A stretch of 64,000 bases of DNA from Myxococcales bacterium (GTDB taxonomy: Bacteria; Myxococcota_A; Bradymonadia; UBA7976; UBA1532): assembly GCA_020633465.1 (NCBI GenBank), contig JACKDN010000015.1, forward strand, positions 62,001 through 126,000. The letters are read 5' to 3'. This document shows, piece by piece, positions 41,448 to 48,418 of the stretch. Position 1 is the stretch's first letter, and every line of letters begins with the position of its first letter. Below the pieces are notes generated by a model that saw nothing but the letters and a program-made list of their open reading frames with translations, made no database searches and was not told where the DNA came from. The position numbers were made by a program, and so were the translations under genes.

Positions 41448-44111
41448 ATGGCGAGCGAGGCGACGCGCCCTTATGCGGGGCGCGCCGGATCCACCCGAAC
41501 GGTCGAGACGTCGGTCTGGTGCGGCGGCTGCGGCCTGTACTTCGGGGGGCGCTACCACCTGAGCGTCGACGCCGACGCGTCGCCCGCCGTCCTCGAGCGG
41601 TTCTTGACCGACGGCTACGCCGGCATCAACACGATGGCGTGCCCGGACTGCGGCTGGACCCACGTGGCGCACGAGCCGCTGATCGTCCATCACCCCAAGG
41701 CGCGGGCGCTGCGGCTGGTGCTGCCCCACGGTCAGCGCCACCGGGCGCAGCAGGCGCGGGCCGCGCTCATCGCCGAGATCGCCGGCGATCCGGGCGTCGC
41801 GCTGCCCCCCTACGCGCTGGATCCCACCCTCGTGGTGGGCCCCGAGGAGCTGCGCGACGCGTTGGCCGACGGAGCCACCGCCCCGGCGAAGACGGCCCAC
41901 GCGGCGCCGACCGCGCCGACGCCGGCGCGCGGGTTGCCGCCGGTGCCCCGCCGGCCGACGCCGGCCTCGGCCGGCCTGCCCCTCGTCGGCGCGGCGGGCG
42001 ACGCCGAGCCCTCCGCGCCGCCGCCCCCGCCGCCCGTGTCGCCCCCGGCGTCGGAGCCCCCGGGCCCGCCGCTGCCCGAGACCCACGACGAGGACGCCGC
42101 GTCGATCGACTTCGCCGTCGAGAGCGTGGATCTCGAGGCCGTCGCCTCGGCCGACGTCTCGGCCCCGCCGGCGCCGGCCACGCCCCCCCTGCCCGGCAAG
42201 GGCCTGCTGGCCGAGATCCTGGGCGCGGGCTCGGCGGCGCCTCCGCCGCCTCCGGTGCCCGCCTCGGACGACGACGCCGGCTGGGACGAGTCGGTGGACG
42301 CGCAGTGGTCGCTGGACGCGCCGGCGGAGCCCGCCCAGGACGATCCCACGCACGTGGTGGCCGCCGACGAGGTGGCGGCGCCGCGGCGCCCCGCCGGCCC
42401 GGCCTTCGACGACGGCAAGGCGGCCGGCCGCGCGGCGTACGTCGAGCGCACCGAGGACGGCGTACGCCTGCACGTGAAGCTCGATCCGGCGCGCGCGACG
42501 CGCTTCGAAGAGGACGAGGCGCGCGTGTGGTTCCAGCTGCACCAGCCCCGGCCCGGACCGGTGATGTCGCTTTTGCTGGTGCGGCTCGACGCCGAGCGCG
42601 AGCCCGTCGATCACGTCCTGTGGCCGCTCGACCACCAGAGCCCCGCCCACCGCGAGGTGCTCGACGCGCTGGCCAGCAACTTCGCGGTCGACGTCGCGTT
42701 CCACGCGCCCGACGGCGCCTTCCACGGCCGCCGGCACCTGCGCTCGCCGCTCGAAGCGAACGTCACCGCGGCGCGGGCCCAGCTCGAGCGCGTGGTCGAG
42801 GCGGGCGGCGTGGACGCCGCGGGCGCCCGGGCCGCGGTGCAGGCCGACGGCTACGACGTGCTGGGGCGCCTGAAGCACAACTTCCGCCGCAACAGCTTCG
42901 AGACCATCGCGTCGGCGGCCGACGCCCGCCTGGCGCTGGGCATCCTGTCGTACTGGAGCGCCCCCGAGCGTCGCGACTATCTGGTGGGCGTCAAGTCCTT
43001 CCCGCTGGTGTGGTTCGACGCCATGACCCGGCGCGTGGTCGAGGGCGCGCTCGCCTTCGGCCTGTCGATGGAGCCGCACATGCGGCAGCGGGCCATCGAC
43101 CTGGGGCTGGCCGACAGCTCGGCGGGGCTGCTGCGCACCTCGCTGGCGAACTTCGCCGAGGTCAGCCTGAACCTGAAGCCCAACAACCTCGACGCCCTCG
43201 ACATCTGGGACAACTGGGAGCAGCTGCTGGCGCTGGCCGAGGAGCTCGACCTGCGGGTGGACGAGGAGATCGAGGAGCTGGCGGCGCAGGCGATGGAGCG
43301 GGCGCGCGAGGCCGCCCAGGGCGGCGAGGCCATCGAGCTCGATCCCGACGAGGCGTCCATCGAGCTGGCCGACGAGGGCGAGCTGACCGAGCTCACCGAC
43401 GCCGATCTGGTCAACCTGCTCGAGGACCGCGAGCAGCGGCGCGACGCGGCGCTGGCGCTGCTGGCGCGGGGCGACGCGGTGTTCGTCGAGGCGCTGTTCC
43501 ACGCGATCAAGTCGATGAGCCGCGAAGAGCTGCTGGCCGTGGTGCCCGCGGCCCTGTCGCAGGGGCCGGCCTTCGAGACGGCGTTCCTGAGCGGGCTGCG
43601 CTCGCGGCGCATCAGCCTGGCGCTGGCCAGCGCGCTCTTCCTCGCCGAGATCCGCTCGGAGCGGGCCGCCGCGCCGCTGTTGGCGCTGCTGCCGGGGGCG
43701 GACGAGCCGGTGTGGCCCATCCTGGCCCGGGCCGCGGCGCGCATGGGGCGCCGCATCCTGAACCCGGCCCTGCGGCAGGTGGCGCGCGACGGCGACCCCG
43801 ACGGGCGCGTGGCGTACGCGCTGGCGTTGCTGGGGGCCGACGCGCGGGGCGCGCTGTCGGCGGCGCGCGCGCAGAACGAGGACGCGAAGGTCAAGGCCTG
43901 CCTCACCACGGCGCTCGAGCGCATGGGCGAGGCCAGCTTCGGCGACGCGGCCGACTTCACCGAGCGCCTGGCGGACGCCTTCGCCGCGGCCGGGCCCGAT
44001 GGCCTGGGGCCGGACTTCGAAGAGGCGCTCGAGTCGGTCGACCTGGGGCCGGGGGCCAGCTTGGGCGACATCGAGACGGACGTCGACCTCGACGGCCTGG
44101 ACGGCAAGTAG
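41448..44111 (+). CDS. CpXC-domain protein with HEAT-like C-terminal repeats
   Basis: 887 residues. Residues 10-110 are a CpXC domain with two Cys pairs (CGGC near 24-27 and CPDC near 64-67), likely zinc-binding. A 270-residue Pro/Ala/Asp-rich disordered region follows (residues 120-330). Residues 335-610 hold a beta-rich segment ('GVRLHVKLDPARATRFEEDEARVWFQL') and helices 'ANFAEVSLNLKPNNLDALDIWDNWEQLL'. Residues 650-860 are HEAT-like helical repeats. Likely a cytoplasmic scaffold; the family is typical of myxobacteria. It precedes a metallophosphatase by 40 bases in the same direction and could be cotranscribed with it. Confidence 0.8.
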   Translation: MASEATRPYAGRAGSTRTVETSVWCGGCGLYFGGRYHLSVDADASPAVLERFLTDGYAGINTMACPDCGWTHVAHEPLIVHHPKARALRLVLPHGQRHRAQQARAALIAEIAGDPGVALPPYALDPTLVVGPEELRDALADGATAPAKTAHAAPTAPTPARGLPPVPRRPTPASAGLPLVGAAGDAEPSAPPPPPPVSPPASEPPGPPLPETHDEDAASIDFAVESVDLEAVASADVSAPPAPATPPLPGKGLLAEILGAGSAAPPPPPVPASDDDAGWDESVDAQWSLDAPAEPAQDDPTHVVAADEVAAPRRPAGPAFDDGKAAGRAAYVERTEDGVRLHVKLDPARATRFEEDEARVWFQLHQPRPGPVMSLLLVRLDAEREPVDHVLWPLDHQSPAHREVLDALASNFAVDVAFHAPDGAFHGRRHLRSPLEANVTAARAQLERVVEAGGVDAAGARAAVQADGYDVLGRLKHNFRRNSFETIASAADARLALGILSYWSAPERRDYLVGVKSFPLVWFDAMTRRVVEGALAFGLSMEPHMRQRAIDLGLADSSAGLLRTSLANFAEVSLNLKPNNLDALDIWDNWEQLLALAEELDLRVDEEIEELAAQAMERAREAAQGGEAIELDPDEASIELADEGELTELTDADLVNLLEDREQRRDAALALLARGDAVFVEALFHAIKSMSREELLAVVPAALSQGPAFETAFLSGLRSRRISLALASALFLAEIRSERAAAPLLALLPGADEPVWPILARAAARMGRRILNPALRQVARDGDPDGRVAYALALLGADARGALSAARAQNEDAKVKACLTTALERMGEASFGDAADFTERLADAFAAAGPDGLGPDFEEALESVDLGPGASLGDIETDVDLDGLDGK

Positions 44112-44151
44112 ACACGAAGGGCGCGGCGCACCCGCGTCCCCTGCGAGGCAC

Positions 44152-44883
44152 ATGCGCATCGGCATCTTCTCGGACATCCACGCGAACCTCGAGGCGCTCG
44201 AGGCGATCCTGCGCCTGTACGATCGCCTCGATCTCGACTACCTGGCCTGTCTGGGAGATGTGGTGGGCTACGGCGCGCAGCCCGACGAGTGCTGCGATCT
44301 CGTGCGGCAGCACGCCGACGTCACGGTGCTGGGCAACCACGACGCCGCGGTCTGCGGGCGGATGGACTACAGCTACTACCGGGCGGCGGCGCGCGAGGCG
44401 CTCGACTGGCACGCCAGCGTCCTGTCGTCCGACAACATGGCCTGGCTCGAGGGGCTGCCCTACCGCGCCACCCTGGGCGATCTGGCCTTCTGCCACGGCT
44501 CGCCGCTGGATCTCGAGGCCTTCGAGTACATCTTCGTGCTCGATCAGATGCGCGACGTCGTGGCCGCGCACGAGGCGCAGGCGGCGGTCACGTTCATCGG
44601 CCACTCGCACCTGTGCAAGAGCTTCAGCTTCGACGCGCGCGACGCCGAGGAGGTGCTGAAGACGCGCTTCTCGCTGGCGGCCGATCGCAAGTACATCGTG
44701 ACGGTGGGCAGCGTGGGCCAGCCGCGCGACTACGACACGCGGGCCTGCTGCGGCGTCTTCGACACGGACGCGCGCAGCTTCGAGTACCACCGGGTGCCCT
44801 ACGACATCGAGTCGGCGGCGCGGAAGATCTTCGAGGCGGATCTGTCGGTGGCCTTCGGCAAGCGCCTTTTCCTGGGCGTCTGA
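44152..44883 (+). CDS. Calcineurin-like metallophosphoesterase (YfcE/MJ0936-like)
   Basis: 243 residues from the ATG at 44152 with GCGAGG upstream. The metal motifs are all present: FSDIHANLEAL (D-x-H), LGDVVGYG (GDxxGYG), LGNHDAAV (GNHD), 'TFIGHSH' (GHxH) and 'VGSVGQPRDY'. This is the bacterial family that hydrolyses phosphodiesters or symmetric dinucleotides; the precise substrate is not deducible. It follows the CpXC gene. Confidence 0.9.
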   Translation: MRIGIFSDIHANLEALEAILRLYDRLDLDYLACLGDVVGYGAQPDECCDLVRQHADVTVLGNHDAAVCGRMDYSYYRAAAREALDWHASVLSSDNMAWLEGLPYRATLGDLAFCHGSPLDLEAFEYIFVLDQMRDVVAAHEAQAAVTFIGHSHLCKSFSFDARDAEEVLKTRFSLAADRKYIVTVGSVGQPRDYDTRACCGVFDTDARSFEYHRVPYDIESAARKIFEADLSVAFGKRLFLGV

Positions 44884-44898
44884 GCCGCGCGGGCGCCG

Positions 44899-46563
44899 TC
44901 ACGCGACGAGCGCCAGGTGCCCCCCCAGCAGGTACAGCGCGACGGCGTCGTCCTCGGCGATGGCCACGTCGCCCTCGGGCCAGACGTGCATCCAGCGCGG
45001 CACCAGCTCGCCGCAGTCCAGCGTGTGCACCACGCGGCCGTCGCGTGGATCGAGCGCGCGGACGGCGGTGCCCGGCGCCAGCAGCAGCCCGCGGCAGGCC
45101 ACGATGGGCGCGTTGGCCGTGAGCGCGAGATCGTCGTCGTCGGCGGGCGCCGACCAGCGCAGGCGCCCGTCGGCGCGGGCGTGGGCCTGCACGCGGCCGT
45201 CGGTCAGCTTGAGGTAGATCGCGTCGCGGTGCAGCGTCAGGCGGGGGCGGACGCCCACCGGTTCGAGGGCGGCGCGCCAGCGGAGCGCGCCGTCGCTCAG
45301 GTCGAGGGCGCACAGCCAGCCGTCGAGCCCCTCGTCCACCACCACGTAGGCGTGGTCGTCGTCGACCGCGACGGCCGCCGCCGCCCCCGCCAGCGCCCGG
45401 GTCCAGCGCGGGGCGCCGGTGTCGGGATCGAGCAGCAGCGCGCTGTCGGTGAGGGCCCCGCTGTCGTGGCGCAGCAGCAGCAGCCCGCGCGCGGTCGGGC
45501 GCGGCGGCCCCGCCGGCTCGCCGCCCAGGGGCGCCCGGAAGCGCGGCTGGCCGTCGCGCGCGCCCAGCCCGTGCACGAAGCCGTCCTCGCCGGTCAGCCA
45601 CAGCCGGGGCCCCGCCCCGACGCAGGCGGTGACGGCCCCGTGGAAGGTGGCGAAGCGCCACCGCGCGGCGCCGTCCCGCGCGTCCCGCGCGTGGACGCGG
45701 TGGTCGTGCCCGACGAGCAGCACGCGCTCGTCCACCTCGACCACGCGGTGCAGCCCGGCCGAGGGCAGGGGGGCGCGCCAGCGCACGTCGCCGGTGGCGG
45801 GCGCGTAGGCCACGAGGCGGCCGTCGGCGTCGAGGGCGTAGCCGGCGGGCGCGGGGGCCGGGTGAAGGTCCGGCCGGCGCCAGCGGGCGTCTCCGGTGCG
45901 CCGATCGAGCGCGCGCAGCCCGTCGGCGTCGTGCACGAGCAGCTGGTCGCCGGCCTGCGCGACGGCGCCCAGGCCCGGCGCTTCGCGACGCCAGACGCGA
46001 CGGTAGGCCAGGTGGCGCAGCGCGGCGACCGGCAGGGGCTCGACCTCGGCGGGCGGGCCCGCTTGCGGGGGCGCGCCGGCCCCCAGCGGCGTGGCGTCGA
46101 GGACCACGCGCCCGGCGTCGAGCGCGGCCGCCCAGGCCGCGAGGCGCACGGCCCGGCGCCGCAGGGGGCCCGCGCCGCCGAGCCGCGCCAGCCAGGCCTC
46201 GATCGCCTCGGCGATCTGGCCCAGCGTGGCGGTGATCGCGGGCTCGACGGCGTGTCCGGTGCGATCGACGACCGCCAGGCTCCAGGCCGCGCCGCGGCGG
46301 CTCAGCCGCAGCGTCCGCCGGCCGCGGGCGTCGAGCGCGAAGCGCGGCGGCAGCGTCGCGTGGCCGTGGTGCTCGAGCACCGCCTGCAGCCCCGCGACGA
46401 GGCGCCGGCGCAGGCGGGCGAGGGGCAGGGGATCGGTCTCGACGATCGCGTCGCCCAGGCGCGCGGTCAGCGCGCCGGCGCCCGGCCGGGGGGCGACCAG
46501 GCGCAGGCCGAGGGCCAGCGGGCCCCCGGGGGGCGGATCGAAGCCGGTGACGCGGGTGTCCAC
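44899..46563 (-). CDS. PQQ-like beta-propeller repeat protein
   Basis: 554 residues from the GTG at 46563; no signal peptide, so cytoplasmic. The first 170 residues are a helical/beta segment of unknown type. From 190 there are at least seven blades with the PQQ/YVTN pattern (GLRALDRRTGDARWRRPD, 'RLVAYAPATGDVRWRAPL', 'VHARDARDGAARWRFATF', 'LLLDPDTGAPRWTRAL', 'LCALDLSDGALRWRAAL'). It resembles BamB-like scaffolds but lacks the lipoprotein signal. It lies convergent to the metallophosphatase (15 bases) and divergent to the HARE-HTH gene. Start codon moderately uncertain; no ribosome binding site. Confidence 0.8.
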   Translation of the reverse strand: MDTRVTGFDPPPGGPLALGLRLVAPRPGAGALTARLGDAIVETDPLPLARLRRRLVAGLQAVLEHHGHATLPPRFALDARGRRTLRLSRRGAAWSLAVVDRTGHAVEPAITATLGQIAEAIEAWLARLGGAGPLRRRAVRLAAWAAALDAGRVVLDATPLGAGAPPQAGPPAEVEPLPVAALRHLAYRRVWRREAPGLGAVAQAGDQLLVHDADGLRALDRRTGDARWRRPDLHPAPAPAGYALDADGRLVAYAPATGDVRWRAPLPSAGLHRVVEVDERVLLVGHDHRVHARDARDGAARWRFATFHGAVTACVGAGPRLWLTGEDGFVHGLGARDGQPRFRAPLGGEPAGPPRPTARGLLLLRHDSGALTDSALLLDPDTGAPRWTRALAGAAAAVAVDDDHAYVVVDEGLDGWLCALDLSDGALRWRAALEPVGVRPRLTLHRDAIYLKLTDGRVQAHARADGRLRWSAPADDDDLALTANAPIVACRGLLLAPGTAVRALDPRDGRVVHTLDCGELVPRWMHVWPEGDVAIAEDDAVALYLLGGHLALVA

Positions 46564-46636
46564 CGGCGCATCGTCGCACGTTCGGGCGCGGGGCGCCCCC
46601 TTCGCGATCGGAGCCGCCGTCCGCGTCCGGCCGAAG

Positions 46637-46665
46637 TTGCCGGGCCCCGTCCGCGCCGATAGGCT
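46637..46665 (+). promoter_or_regulatory. Promoter of the HARE-HTH gene
   Basis: TTGCCG (46637-46642), 17-base spacer, TAGGCT (46660-46665). Leader of about 30 bases with GAGGA before the ATG at 46703. Confidence 0.5.
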
Positions 46666-46702
46666 GGCGCGGATCGACCACCCGAGACCGGTGCGAGGAC
46701 CG

Positions 46703-48391
46703 ATGACCACCACCACTGCCGGCCTGCGCGAGGTCGCGCGGCGCGTCCTGCGGGACGCCGGACGGCCGCTGAACCTGCGCCGCATCCTGCGGGCCGCCGC
46801 CGACGGCGACCTGCTGTCCGATCCGTCCACCGACGTCGACGCCCTGCGCGCGGCGCTGCTCGACGCCCCCGACGTGCGCGAGGTGCGCCGGGGCATCTTC
46901 GGCCTCGGCGAGCCCGCCGGCGACGAGGAAGAGGGGGACGGCGACGGCGACGGCGAGGAGCGCGACGGCGGACGGGGCGGGCGTCGCCGCCGTCGCCGTC
47001 CCCGCGCCATCGACATGGCCGGCGACGCGCCGGCCGCCCCCACCAGCGTCGAGGACGCCGCCGAGCTGCTCGACTCGGTCGACCGCGCGGCCCTGCGGCG
47101 GCGGCTGTGGGACAAGGTCAAGGCGACGGCCGAGGCCGTGGTCGGCCAGCAGAGCGCGGACGACGACGACGACGGTGAGGACGCCTTCGCCGAGGGCGCC
47201 AGCGACGAGGCCGACGAGGCGCCGCGGCGGCGCGGGCGGCGTCGGCGGCGGGGGGCGCGACGATCGGCGCGCCGAGGCCGAGCTGGCCGACGAGGCCGCC
47301 TCGGCCGGCGAGGCGGACGCCGAGCCGGCGGCGGACGACGAGGCCCCGGACGAGGCCCCGGACGAGGCGCCGGACGCGAAGGCGCGCATCGCGGATCGGC
47401 TGCGGCGCCGGCGGCGCAGCGCGCGCCCCGCCGAGGCCGAGGCGGGCGCCGACGCGCCCCGGCCGAGCTGCCCTCGAGCGCGCCCGCGCCCGCGGCCGTC
47501 GTCGAGGACGACCCCAAGGCGGCGCTGCGGCGGCGGCTGGCCGCCCGGCGGTCCGACGGCGGCGAGCCCGCCCCCTACGCCGAGCGGCGCGCGGACGCCG
47601 AGCCGCGGCCGGCCGGCGAGGAGCGCCGCGCGCCGGTCCTGCCGGTGGTGCGGGCCACCGAGGCGTTGGTGCGGGCCGCGCACGACGCGCTCGAGGCGCA
47701 GGGGGCGCCCCTGCACATCGACGCGCTCACCGAGGCGGTGGCCGAGGCCGAGGATCAGCCGCCGACCGGGCTGCGCGCCGCGCTGCTGGCCGAGAACGCG
47801 CGGCGGCGCGCCGCGGGCCTGCGCCCGCCCTTCGTCGTGCAGTACGCGGGCGAGGTCGCGCTGACGCGCTGGGGCCTGTCCGATCGCTACCTGGCGCTCG
47901 AGCAGTCCATCGAGGGGGCGCTGGCCGAGCTGCGCGAGCTGGTGCAGCGCGACGTGCTGGCCCGCATCGCCGAGCTGTCCGACGTCGCCTTCGAGCAGGT
48001 GATCGTGATGCTGCTCGAGCAGCTGGGCCATCGCGACGTCGAGGTCGTGCACCGGCAGAGCGGCGGCACCGTCGCGCTGACCGTCACCGAGCCCGCCGGC
48101 GGCCGGCTGGCGGTGGTGGCCCGCCAGGCGTGGAGCAACATCGGCCCCGACACGGTGCGCCGGCTGCGGGCCAGCCTGGCGCAATTCGGCGCGGACGCCG
48201 GCCTCGTGATGACGCTGGGTGACTTCACCGACGAGGCGCACGACGCGGCGGGCGGCGGCGACCAGGCGGCGGTGCGGCTGGTCGACGGCGCGCGCCTGGC
48301 GTCGCTGCTGTACGACCACGAGGTGGGCCTGCGCGGGCACGCGCCGCGGATCCGCTTCGTCGACGTCCCCTTCTTCGAGAGCCTGGGTTGA
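46703..48391 (+). CDS. HARE-HTH protein with catalytically dead Mrr-like domain; two compensating frameshifts in the middle
   Basis: 562 residues as read. Residues 5-72 fit a HARE/HB1-type winged helix ('REVARRVLRDAGRPLNLRRILRA', 'EVRRGIFGL'); a second such segment follows near 310-390. The C-terminal 150 residues follow Mrr_cat ('AFEQVIVMLLEQLGHRDVEVVH', 'DGARLASLLY'), but the D..ExK site is lost (GGTVAL and VVARQ). Between about 47250 and 47460 the read frame is Arg/Gly nonsense; the adjacent frame gives sensible coding ('RRAEAELADEAASAGEADAE', 'EAPDEAPDEAPDAKARIADR'). One extra G in the six-G run at 47250-47255 and one missing C at 47457-47460 explain it. Probably a chromatin or transcription-associated DNA-binding protein. 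Confidence 0.78.
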   Translation: MTTTTAGLREVARRVLRDAGRPLNLRRILRAAADGDLLSDPSTDVDALRAALLDAPDVREVRRGIFGLGEPAGDEEEGDGDGDGEERDGGRGGRRRRRRPRAIDMAGDAPAAPTSVEDAAELLDSVDRAALRRRLWDKVKATAEAVVGQQSADDDDDGEDAFAEGASDEADEAPRRRGRRRRRGARRSARRGRAGRRGRLGRRGGRRAGGGRRGPGRGPGRGAGREGAHRGSAAAPAAQRAPRRGRGGRRRAPAELPSSAPAPAAVVEDDPKAALRRRLAARRSDGGEPAPYAERRADAEPRPAGEERRAPVLPVVRATEALVRAAHDALEAQGAPLHIDALTEAVAEAEDQPPTGLRAALLAENARRRAAGLRPPFVVQYAGEVALTRWGLSDRYLALEQSIEGALAELRELVQRDVLARIAELSDVAFEQVIVMLLEQLGHRDVEVVHRQSGGTVALTVTEPAGGRLAVVARQAWSNIGPDTVRRLRASLAQFGADAGLVMTLGDFTDEAHDAAGGGDQAAVRLVDGARLASLLYDHEVGLRGHAPRIRFVDVPFFESLG

Positions 48392-48418
48392 TCCGGGGCC
48401 GCCGCCCGAGGGACCGCC

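Noticed and set aside
46703..48391. Restriction-modification or defence system built on the Mrr-like domain
   Set aside because: The active-site residues are missing and no methyltransferase or partner gene is adjacent.
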